64,000 bases of DNA from contig JAPHTP010000105.1 in the NCBI GenBank assembly GCA_026196875.1, positions 1 to 64,000 of the forward strand, read 5' to 3'. A program made the translations under genes and the position numbers. The notes beneath the pieces were generated by a model, which had not been told where the DNA came from, did no database searches, and saw nothing but the letters and a program-made list of their open reading frames with translations. The stretch is from Kangiellaceae bacterium. GTDB lineage: Bacteria; Pseudomonadota; Gammaproteobacteria; Enterobacterales; Kangiellaceae. This document shows, piece after piece, positions 56,389 through 64,000 of this stretch (its first letter is position 1; the number at the start of each line of letters is the position of its first letter).

Positions 56389-58632
56389 TTGGTCGCAAAC
56401 ATTGAATATAAGATAGCAGAATGTAGCATCATTCCCGACCTGTTACTTGTCCGCATAGCTCAAGAAGAACACCGCATCGAACCGAGACTGATGGCAGTTC
56501 TCGTTTATCTTATTGAACACTCCCAAAGCTTAATCACCCGAGAAGATCTAATTCGAGATGTATGGCAAGGTCAGGTCGTCAGCGACAACGCCATCAACCG
56601 AACCATCGCCCAATTGCGTAAATTGCTAGGAGATACACCTAGCAGAGCAAAAATCATTGAAACAATTCCTAAGAAAGGATATCGATTAATTGCGCCCGTT
56701 GAAGCCATCTGCAATAAAACCGAACAATCGCAAGCTCCCGGTTCAGCCGAAAGTTTAATCGACAACACCAATCACGAAGATAATACGGAGAACAATCAGG
56801 GCTTTAATAATTTGGTGTGGCGAAGCAGCTTGGCAATAGCTCTAACTGCAATTTTAATCATTTGGCTTAGCCCTAAACAAGCTGACTTAGAGCAAAGTGA
56901 AGTAAGTTTTACTCCCTCAAATGCAATTCCTGTCACGAGCCTTTCCGGGGTTGAAGCGTATCCCGCCTTTTCAAGTAATGGACATTGGTTGGCCTACAGC
57001 CACCAACCCGAAACAGATGCAAACTGGAATATTCTTATACAATCCCTGGAAGACAACCGGCAATATAGTTTAACCCACAAACAAGGACTCAATGTTAACC
57101 CTGTATTTGCCAAGAATTCATCTTTAATGGCGTTTACACGTTGGAATAATATTAATGAAAGAAAGTGCAGCATTCACTTAATCGACCTTTCCGCAACATT
57201 ATCTTCATTAAATATGACTAACCGTCCAACTGAAGACTCAAGCAGGTTGCTTGTTAATTGCGGGACCCGTGCACTACCGAGAGTGAGTTGGCATCCAAGG
57301 CAGAATAGCTTCTATTATTTTGACCGCGAGCAAATCACGCAGCCCTATACCGTTTACAAATATTACGTCGATACAGGTAAAAAAGAACAAGTAACGCTTC
57401 CCCCGCAAGGTGAGCAAGGCCATTATTGGGTCGAAGTTTCTCCTAGTGGGAAACAGTTGGCGGTACTAAGCTATATCGACGCGAATCAATCAGAAATATT
57501 GATTATTGATGAAGCCTCTTTACAAATAGAAAAACGCGTTCCTATCGATAGCTATATCAACCGAGTTAACTGGCTGAATAACTCCCAGCTGCTGCTGCAT
57601 ATGTCCAATCAACTTAAGCAGATTAGCATTGATAGCATTTCCAATAACGAACCAATTGAACTCAAAAACTTTCCACTTGAAATTGCAGATAGATTTATTC
57701 AACCTCAACTCTCGCAGGACTCAACTCATTTGGCATTGGTTGAAATGTGGCAAGAACAGAACATCTGGCAAGCTAGTTTAGAAACTTTGAATAGCGCGTC
57801 TGAGCCAAATCACAGAGAATTGTTAATCGAATCTAGCCGCAACGATTACTCGCCCAAGTTCGCGCACAATTCCGATCAAATTGCTTTTTTCTCATCGCGT
57901 TCGGGTAAAGTTCAGATCTGGTTACTAGGCCAAGATAAACAACTTAAGCAAGTTACCAATTTCACTCAAGGACTAAACTTTTCTCCTCTACGCTGGTCGC
58001 ACGACGATCGCTTTTTACTGTTTACCTTTGACAAATCGATTTATCAATTGTCCGTGCACGATGGTACGTTAACAAAGGTAATTGATTCTGAGTTTGGTGC
58101 TTATAATTACGTTTATTCAGTTAACAACAAATTTGTAATTGCGAGTAGCAAACGCTCTGGAGATTGGCAGTTGTGGCGCCTGCCAATTACAGAACATACC
58201 AATCAATCTGAGATCGAAGCCAAAAAAAATCAATCAGAAACTGTGCAGTTAACTTTCTCTGGAGGTTATGGCCCTAGAGTGAGTTCCGACGGACAATGGA
58301 TTTATTTTACTAAATTTCACCAAGACGGACTATGGCGTATACCATCGGCTGGAGGTGCTGAGGAACTTATCACTGACAATTTCAGTAAATTAAATTGGTT
58401 ACATTGGCAGTTAGTCGACGATGGAGCCTACTATCTAGATATTTCCCATGAAATACCGGGGATTTATTTCTTTTCCTTTGAAAACAAAAGCCGAAAACTG
58501 GCGCTATCTAAACAAGCAGATCAATCCAATGATTTTTCCATTTCTCAGCAATCGAAAAAAATAGTCTTTAGCAAAACTGACTCTCAAAAAGGAGATATTT
58601 ACCTAGTCAAACTTGACCAAGAAGTTAAATAA
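56389..58632 (+). CDS. ToxR/CadC-like transmembrane regulator with a TolB-like propeller
   Basis: The 747-residue product starts at a TTG with AAGGGG upstream. A winged-helix domain of the OmpR/PhoB type (about 8-105) has the DNA-binding helices and ends in PKKGYRLIAPV. A single TM segment (about 145-161) then leads to a long periplasmic part (about 165-747) with repeated propeller blades (FSSNGHWLAYSHQ, VSPSGKQLAVLSY, FAHNSDQIAFFSSRSGK, VSSDGQWIYFTKF). This is the layout of one-component regulators that sense a periplasmic signal. Such regulators commonly control the adjacent gene, here the MBL-fold gene across the divergent promoter; that is inference. Confidence 0.9.
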   Translation: MVANIEYKIAECSIIPDLLLVRIAQEEHRIEPRLMAVLVYLIEHSQSLITREDLIRDVWQGQVVSDNAINRTIAQLRKLLGDTPSRAKIIETIPKKGYRLIAPVEAICNKTEQSQAPGSAESLIDNTNHEDNTENNQGFNNLVWRSSLAIALTAILIIWLSPKQADLEQSEVSFTPSNAIPVTSLSGVEAYPAFSSNGHWLAYSHQPETDANWNILIQSLEDNRQYSLTHKQGLNVNPVFAKNSSLMAFTRWNNINERKCSIHLIDLSATLSSLNMTNRPTEDSSRLLVNCGTRALPRVSWHPRQNSFYYFDREQITQPYTVYKYYVDTGKKEQVTLPPQGEQGHYWVEVSPSGKQLAVLSYIDANQSEILIIDEASLQIEKRVPIDSYINRVNWLNNSQLLLHMSNQLKQISIDSISNNEPIELKNFPLEIADRFIQPQLSQDSTHLALVEMWQEQNIWQASLETLNSASEPNHRELLIESSRNDYSPKFAHNSDQIAFFSSRSGKVQIWLLGQDKQLKQVTNFTQGLNFSPLRWSHDDRFLLFTFDKSIYQLSVHDGTLTKVIDSEFGAYNYVYSVNNKFVIASSKRSGDWQLWRLPITEHTNQSEIEAKKNQSETVQLTFSGGYGPRVSSDGQWIYFTKFHQDGLWRIPSAGGAEELITDNFSKLNWLHWQLVDDGAYYLDISHEIPGIYFFSFENKSRKLALSKQADQSNDFSISQQSKKIVFSKTDSQKGDIYLVKLDQEVK

Positions 58633-58758
58633 CAAACAGTTAAATCATTCTGATTACATCATCACTTTTTCATCATCGGCTTATCATCTTTATATCGTTG
58701 TATTATTCAATCGAAAACGACTTAATAGGAGCTCGTCCTCAGAATAAAGGAAAAAGCC

Positions 58759-59580
58759 ATGCGTTTACCTTTTGATAGTTTTTGTTTGAACGTAAGTTAT
58801 CTTCACTACCTTTTAGTCGGGTTGCTTACCTTAGTAGTGGGTTGTCGCGACTCTAGTGACGGTCCAATTGGATCTTCAAATGTTCCTGACTTGTATTCGC
58901 TGGAAACAACTCCTGCAGCTGATATAGAAGTGTTGTTCATCGGTAATAGCCACAGTAGTTATAACAATCTTCCAGGACTAGTTAAAACCTTAATAGAGCA
59001 TGGAGCAACGGATAAAAGCGTAAATGCGTTTACCGCGCCGGGCTGGGGGTTTCTAGCTGACAGGGTAAATGATGGATTCACTTATGAAACTATCCAAGCC
59101 CGCCCTTGGACTCATATAAGTCTGCAAGCTCAGAAATACTCAACAACGGGTTTATATACTTATCCGACTAGTGCAGCGGAACTCTGGATCAGGAGAGTAA
59201 AAGAGCATAACGCAATTCCAATAATGTTTCCTGAATGGCCAAGAAAACTTAATACTGAAGAAGGCTTGCGTGTTCACCAATTACATATGTCGATTGCCGC
59301 AACCGAGCCGGCTTGTGTTGCGCCAATTGGTTTAACCTGGGATTTAGCCATCTCTCGCTACCCTCACCTGGAGTTTCATGCAACAGACGGAAATCATTCA
59401 AACCCAAGAGGCACGCTACTTACTGCCTATGTGTTCTACGAAGTTATCACCGAACAATTGGCGAGTGAGCTCCCTTTTATTGAATCACTGAATTTTAGTG
59501 CCGAAGAACAACAGCTAATGAGAGAAACAGCGTCGGAAGTAATCGTGGCTAATCCTCCCTGTCCATTCCCTTTCAACTGA
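58759..59580 (+). CDS. SGNH/GDSL-type hydrolase lipoprotein
   Basis: The 273-residue product has an AAGGA ribosome site and a lipobox LVVGC (Cys29). The SGNH block I is IGNSHSSYNN, with GNSH (62-65) in place of GDSL, and the catalytic Asp and His appear in DGNHSNPRG (about 217-225). By fold it is a lipolytic or carbohydrate-esterase-like enzyme acting at the outer membrane; substrate unknown. It is followed immediately by a convergent gene (1-nt gap). Confidence 0.82.
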   Translation: MRLPFDSFCLNVSYLHYLLVGLLTLVVGCRDSSDGPIGSSNVPDLYSLETTPAADIEVLFIGNSHSSYNNLPGLVKTLIEHGATDKSVNAFTAPGWGFLADRVNDGFTYETIQARPWTHISLQAQKYSTTGLYTYPTSAAELWIRRVKEHNAIPIMFPEWPRKLNTEEGLRVHQLHMSIAATEPACVAPIGLTWDLAISRYPHLEFHATDGNHSNPRGTLLTAYVFYEVITEQLASELPFIESLNFSAEEQQLMRETASEVIVANPPCPFPFN

Positions 59581-59581
59581 C

Positions 59582-60082
59582 TCACGCCTTAGCAGACTTA
59601 AGGAATAACTCAAACTGCTTACATATTAACTCCACTGACTGACTCAGTCGGTGGTCGTCTTTTAGAAGTAGTGCAGAAATAGAATGCTGCCGACAAAAAC
59701 TTATCGCATTGTTGACGGGAATTATTTCGTCTTGCCAACCATGAATAACCACAGTTTTTTCAGGTAAACTCTTTATTCCATCGGTTTCGTAACCGGGTAA
59801 CCCAACTGCTGGAGCAAGCAGAAACAAGCCCTGCACTGTCGAAAGTCTTTGTTGGGCTGCGATACTGGCATAAGCTCCCATGCTAGACCCCACTAACACC
59901 AAAGGATCAATATTCGAAGAGGTCGAAAGCAGCAGCTTATCTACTCTCTCAGATACTGTTTCCAGGCCTTGATAATCGACGCTAATCGAAGGAATTCCTA
60001 GCCTTTCGGCAACAGATTGCATAGCGAGGATTTTGGTCGCTTTAGGTCCACTTTCTTTGCCGTGACTAAATACTATTCTCAT
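59582..60082 (-). CDS. YqiA-like alpha/beta hydrolase
   Basis: The 166-residue cytoplasmic protein is a small alpha/beta hydrolase: HGKESGP near the start, nucleophile Ser67 in GSSMGAY, Asp118 in GWQDEIIP and His144 in DDHRLS. The size and motifs suit the YqiA group of short esterases. It has no obvious partner. Confidence 0.85.
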   Translation of the reverse strand: MRIVFSHGKESGPKATKILAMQSVAERLGIPSISVDYQGLETVSERVDKLLLSTSSNIDPLVLVGSSMGAYASIAAQQRLSTVQGLFLLAPAVGLPGYETDGIKSLPEKTVVIHGWQDEIIPVNNAISFCRQHSISALLLKDDHRLSQSVELICKQFELFLKSAKA

Positions 60083-60255
60083 TTGGGTTTTATCTAAGAT
60101 TTGCTAAAGAACAATTATAAAAGGCGTTAGCTTTTAATCAAGTGATCGGGCAATCAGAACTAGAAATGAATTAAAAATGACCGGAACTGTAAAACAGGCT
60201 ATGATAGAAATACCTAGGTTTGAGAATTTCAGCTTTTGCTTGAGGGGAATTGCAA

Positions 60256-61383
60256 GTGGATTTATTTGAATTACTAGGCAGTATGGTTGTTCACCAAGCT
60301 TCAGATCTTTTTATTAGTGTAGATTCACCGCCACTAATGAAGATTGAAGGCAAACTCAAACCAGTTAAAGATCAGATCCTGAGTAGTGAAGAAAATCACG
60401 AGCTAATTTATTCCATCCTCGATGAAAAATCCATAGCCGAATTTAAGGCAACACGTGAACTTAATACATCATTAAAACTCGACCGCATCGGCCAATTCAG
60501 AATTAACGTATTTCAACAATGTGGTGAACCGGCAATGGTTATTCGCTATGTTAAGAAACACATTCCTAGCATTGAAGATCTTGGTTTGCCACTGATGTTA
60601 AAAGATATCATCATGAAAGAAAGAGGATTGGTCCTTTTAGTTGGTGCAACTGGTACCGGTAAATCAACAACGCTAGCCGCGATGATTGATTATCGAAATA
60701 CTAATAAATCTGGACACATTTTAACTATTGAAGATCCTATCGAGTTTGTCCATAAAAACAAAATGTCGCTAGTCAATCAGCGCGAAGTAGGCGTTGATAC
60801 GGATTCTTACGAAATTGCATTGAAAAATGCCATGCGTGAAGCTCCTGATGTCATTTTAATTGGAGAAATTCGTGATAGGGAAACGATGAAACAAGCAATG
60901 TCTTACGCTGAAACTGGCCATCTCTGCCTAGCGACTCTTCATGCTAGCAACGCATCACAAGCCCTCGAGCGTATTGTTAACTTTTTCCCCGAAGAAGCAC
61001 ATCAAATTATCTTGCAAGACCTATCTTCCAACTTGGAAGCTGTCGTAGCGCAGCGTTTATGCCATGGCATTGAACAAAAACGAGTTGCTGCGGTGGAAAT
61101 AATGAACAATACACCGTTTATTAAAAAGCTTATCGCGAAAGACCGACTCGTGGAAATCAGAGATGCTATGGTCAGTGAAAAAAGTCAGGTTAACCGAACT
61201 TTCGATGAGGCACTTTATGAACTTGTGGCCAAAAATAGAATTACACGAGAAGAAGCGCTTCAAAAAGCTGACTCAGCGAACAATCTTAGAGTTAAGTTTA
61301 GACTGGAAGACGGAACCGCGTTGGACGATAGTAAGCTAGAGAAAAAGATCCAAATGCACTCAAATAAATTCACGCCGCAATAG
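60256..61383 (+). CDS. pilU: Twitching-motility retraction ATPase PilU
   Basis: The 375-residue ATPase starts at GTG 60256, about 10 nt after GAGGGG; a TTG at 60250 is too close to the site. It has the PilT/PilU layout: N-terminal PAS-like domain, Walker A GATGTGKST, aspartate box ILTIEDPIEF, Walker B VILIGEIRD and histidine box GHLCLATLH. The length and C-terminus are closer to PilU than to PilT. It helps to retract type IV pili at the inner membrane. pilT is not in the window, so the usual pilT-pilU pair is split here or lies elsewhere. Confidence 0.92.
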   Translation: MDLFELLGSMVVHQASDLFISVDSPPLMKIEGKLKPVKDQILSSEENHELIYSILDEKSIAEFKATRELNTSLKLDRIGQFRINVFQQCGEPAMVIRYVKKHIPSIEDLGLPLMLKDIIMKERGLVLLVGATGTGKSTTLAAMIDYRNTNKSGHILTIEDPIEFVHKNKMSLVNQREVGVDTDSYEIALKNAMREAPDVILIGEIRDRETMKQAMSYAETGHLCLATLHASNASQALERIVNFFPEEAHQIILQDLSSNLEAVVAQRLCHGIEQKRVAAVEIMNNTPFIKKLIAKDRLVEIRDAMVSEKSQVNRTFDEALYELVAKNRITREEALQKADSANNLRVKFRLEDGTALDDSKLEKKIQMHSNKFTPQ

Positions 61384-61396
61384 GAACATATGAATA

Positions 61397-61428
61397 AAAA
61401 AAGCCGAACTTTTGAGTTCGGCTTTTTT
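61397..61428. terminator. Bidirectional terminator between pilU and lysS
   Basis: AAAAAAGCCGAACT and AGTTCGGCTTTTTT form a 14-bp stem with a 4-nt loop. It has T-tracts on both strands and lies between convergent genes. Confidence 0.93.
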
Positions 61429-61441
61429 CTTATATATGAAG

Positions 61442-63007
61442 TTAACCTTGCGGTTTCATGTGCGGAAATAAAATCACATCTTTAATTGTTGGAGAGTCGG
61501 TGAACAACATCACCAGACGATCGATTCCGATCCCTTCGCCGGCTGTCGGTGGTAAACCATATTCAAGCGCATTGATATAATCAGCATCATAGTGCATAGC
61601 TTCGTCATCTCCCGCATCTTTCTCTTCCACTTGCTTGCGGAATCTAGCGGCTTGATCTTCGGCATCATTAAGCTCTGAGAAACCATTAGCGATTTCCCGG
61701 CCACCAACGAAGAACTCAAAACGATCGGTGATAAACGGATTTTGATCATTACGGCGCGCGAGTGGAGAAACTTCCCATGGGTACTCTGTTATAAATGTAG
61801 GCTGAATTAACTTATGCTCAGCAGTCTCCTCAAAAATTTCACAGATATATTTTCCCGGTCCCCACACACCTTCAACCTCAGGTTCTTTAACATGTACTTG
61901 CTTGGCATATTCGCGGATCTTATCGAAGTTCTCTTCCGGATTTCGGAAAACCGACTCGTCAAACTCAGGGTTGTACTTCATAATCGCGTCAACCATAGAG
62001 AGTCTTTCAAATTTGCTACCAAAATCGTAAGTTATTTCTTCGGTGACATTTCCTTCTGCATCTTTGATGGTGTTAATGACTGTCGAGGTTCCTAAAACAT
62101 CTTGAGCAACTGAACGCAGCATATCCTCGGTCAAATCCATCAAATCGTTGTAATCAGCATAAGCTTGATAGAACTCGAGCATTGTAAACTCTGGATTGTG
62201 ACGCGTCGATAAGCCTTCATTACGGAAGTTGCGGTTAATTTCAAAAACGCGATCGAACCCACCAACGACCAAACGCTTTAAGTAAAGCTCAGGCGCGATA
62301 CGCAGGTACATGTCAATGTCCATCGCGTTATGGTGCGTAACGAAGGGACGAGCAACAGCGCCACCGGGAATAACTTGCAGCATTGGGGTTTCGACTTCCA
62401 TAAAGTTTCTTTCAACCAGGAAACGGCGGATACCTTCGACAACCTTACTGCGTACTAAGAAATTGCGGCGAGTCTCATCGTTGATAATTAAATCAACGTA
62501 GCGTTGGCGATATTTCAATTCCTGATCCGCTAGTCCGTGGAATTTCTCAGGTAATGGACGAAGCGATTTAGTCAGCAATGAATACTCATCCATTGATACA
62601 AACAAATCACCTTTACCGGAGAGCTTTAATTGCCCTTTAACACCGATGATGTCACCAATATCTAGATTACCCCATCGCTCTTTCATATCTTTTTGAACGT
62701 CTTTACTCGCGTAGGCTTGAATTTTTCCTGTCATATCCTGAACAACGAAAAAAGGACCACGCTTAGCCATCACACGGCCAGCAATGCTAACGACGTGATT
62801 TAACTCAGCCAGAGCTTCCTTATCTTTATCACCAAATTCGTTTTGTAGGTCTTGCGCGTAATTTTCGGGTTTAAAATGATTAGGATGGCCATTGGCACCG
62901 CAATCTTTACGGATGCTCTCTAGCTTGGCACGACGCTCAGCGATTAATTTGTTATCTTCAGCTGATAACTCAGCGTTTAAATCGGAAGTGTTTTCTTGGT
63001 TGCTCAT
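61442..63007 (-). CDS. lysS: Lysyl-tRNA synthetase, class II
   Basis: The 521-residue enzyme charges tRNA-Lys with lysine. An OB-fold anticodon domain (about 75-175) precedes the class II catalytic domain with motif 2 [14 protein letters not shown] and motif 3 [10 protein letters not shown]. The N-terminus is an acidic extension. It follows prfB with a 65-bp gap, the classic prfB-lysS pair. Confidence 0.98.
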   Translation of the reverse strand: MSNQENTSDLNAELSAEDNKLIAERRAKLESIRKDCGANGHPNHFKPENYAQDLQNEFGDKDKEALAELNHVVSIAGRVMAKRGPFFVVQDMTGKIQAYASKDVQKDMKERWGNLDIGDIIGVKGQLKLSGKGDLFVSMDEYSLLTKSLRPLPEKFHGLADQELKYRQRYVDLIINDETRRNFLVRSKVVEGIRRFLVERNFMEVETPMLQVIPGGAVARPFVTHHNAMDIDMYLRIAPELYLKRLVVGGFDRVFEINRNFRNEGLSTRHNPEFTMLEFYQAYADYNDLMDLTEDMLRSVAQDVLGTSTVINTIKDAEGNVTEEITYDFGSKFERLSMVDAIMKYNPEFDESVFRNPEENFDKIREYAKQVHVKEPEVEGVWGPGKYICEIFEETAEHKLIQPTFITEYPWEVSPLARRNDQNPFITDRFEFFVGGREIANGFSELNDAEDQAARFRKQVEEKDAGDDEAMHYDADYINALEYGLPPTAGEGIGIDRLVMLFTDSPTIKDVILFPHMKPQG

Positions 63008-63072
63008 AACGTTACTTTGTTTCGCGAGTTAGTTTTCAATTAATAAATGATTACGTTTTCGTATCTCTAGTA

Positions 63073-64000
63073 TTACAAACCAGCCTTTAGGCTCTCTTCA
63101 ATAAATCCGTCCAAATCACCATCAAGTACGGCTTGAGTGTTGGTTGATTCATAGCTTGTTCTTAGATCCTTAATTCTTGATTGATCTAATACGTAAGATC
63201 GGATCTGACTGCCCCAACCGATATCAGATTTAGAATCTTCCAGCTGTTGTTTCTCAGCATTTTGCTTCTGAATTTCCAGCTCATAAAGTTTAGCTTTCAA
63301 AAGTTTCATTGCTTGATCTTTATTCTTATGCTGCGAACGATCATTTTGACACTGCACCACGGTATTGGTTGGCAAGTGAGTTATGCGCACAGCCGAATCG
63401 GTCTTGTTAACGTGCTGACCACCTGCTCCGCTCGCCCGATATGTATCAATTCTTAAGTCCGCAGGATTGATATCAATTTCAATATCGTCTTTCACTTCTG
63501 GATAACAGAATACACTAGCAAAACTGGTGTGACGTCGATTACCAGAATCAAACGGAGACTTTCGCACTAATCTATGCACTCCGGTTTCTGTCCGTACCCA
63601 ACCAAATGCATATTCACCTTTGACTTGAATGGTGGCACTTTTAATACCAGCAACATCACCATCAGATTTTTCAATTAGGTCAGCGCTAAATCCACGGCTT
63701 TCACACCAACGCAAATACATACGCAATAGCATATCTGCCCAATCTTGCGCTTCGGTGCCACCAGAGCCTGCTTGAATATCGATGTATGCATCTTGCGTAT
63801 CCATTTCACCGCTAAACATACGGCGGAATTCCAGCTTTTCTAGCTGTTTCTCCAATTCGCCTAAATCGTTGACTAGTTCATCGACGGTGTCTTGGTCGTC
63901 TTCTTCTACCGCCATTTGCAATAGATCTTCCGCATCGTCCAAACCGGAGTCTAATTCTTCGATGGTATTAACAACAATTTCCAGGCTGGATCTTTCTTTT
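63073..64000 (-). CDS. prfB: Peptide chain release factor 2 (partial, N-terminus beyond window)
   Basis: The frame runs to the right edge and about 308 residues are visible; E. coli RF2 has 365. The stop-codon recognition motif SPF (in [14 protein letters not shown]) and the catalytic GGQ (GAGGQHVNK) are present. RF2 terminates translation at UGA and UAA. In most bacteria prfB needs a +1 frameshift near codon 25; that part lies outside the window, so it cannot be checked. A TTG at 63942 is internal, not a start. Confidence 0.97.
   Translation of the reverse strand, partial: KERSSLEIVVNTIEELDSGLDDAEDLLQMAVEEDDQDTVDELVNDLGELEKQLEKLEFRRMFSGEMDTQDAYIDIQAGSGGTEAQDWADMLLRMYLRWCESRGFSADLIEKSDGDVAGIKSATIQVKGEYAFGWVRTETGVHRLVRKSPFDSGNRRHTSFASVFCYPEVKDDIEIDINPADLRIDTYRASGAGGQHVNKTDSAVRITHLPTNTVVQCQNDRSQHKNKDQAMKLLKAKLYELEIQKQNAEKQQLEDSKSDIGWGSQIRSYVLDQSRIKDLRTSYESTNTQAVLDGDLDGFIEESLKAGL

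Noticed and set aside
63073-63942. RF2 as a complete 289-residue protein starting at the TTG
   Set aside because: The frame continues upstream to the window edge with RF2-like residues; the true start is outside.

Overview
The window looks like chromosomal DNA of an AT-rich gammaproteobacterium. The evidence is the housekeeping content: a prfB-lysS pair, a ribB gene with an FMN riboswitch and an enterobacterial-style leader, rimO, fklB, pilU and a MetA-type homoserine acyltransferase. The many secreted proteases and chitinases with PKD, Ig-like and RHS modules suggest a predatory or polymer-degrading marine lifestyle, perhaps of the Kangiellaceae type. That placement is inference. No tRNA, rRNA, insertion sequence, integrase or CRISPR array was recognised.

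Positions 1-24 kb hold three large exported proteins, all on the minus strand. The first is a giant RHS/YD-repeat surface protein whose start (GTG, 14079) lies inside the window and whose C-terminus runs off the left edge; at least 4,693 codons are open without a stop. The second is a 2,222-residue secreted metalloprotease with two separate HExxHxxxxxH zinc sites, one at each end of a chain of PKD, CUB and GEVED modules. The third is a PKD plus YHYH-domain lipoprotein with a clear terminator.

Positions 24-34 kb hold a lipoprotein prolyl oligopeptidase, a D-glycerate 3-kinase-like protein and a chitin-degradation pair (GH19, then GH18). The chitinases share the same N-terminal module. A perfect 14-bp palindrome with a CG centre overlaps a -35-like hexamer upstream of the first chitinase.

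Positions 34-43 kb are accessory. A tight three-gene plus-strand operon encodes an RND/MMPL-type transporter, a ferritin-like di-iron protein and a FabH-like condensing enzyme (1-nt gap, then a 4-nt overlap). It is the best candidate here for an uncharacterised biosynthesis and export system. Then come a two-gene minus operon (an unknown exported protein and a trypsin-like lipoprotein) and a four-gene minus cluster (zinc-ribbon protein, unknown, two-TM protein, MepA-like endopeptidase), whose last gene ends inside a 14-bp tandem repeat.

Positions 43-64 kb are mostly housekeeping: FMN riboswitch-ribB, rimO, a B12-binding radical SAM protein, a macro-domain protein, an S9 peptidase, fklB, a 56-residue gene, a DUF4404-like protein, metA, a metallo-beta-lactamase-fold protein divergent from a ToxR/CadC-like regulator with a TolB-like propeller, an SGNH hydrolase lipoprotein, a YqiA-like hydrolase, pilU, lysS and prfB (cut by the right edge). 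Several convergent gene pairs are separated by bidirectional hairpin terminators. Non-ATG starts with good ribosome binding sites are frequent.
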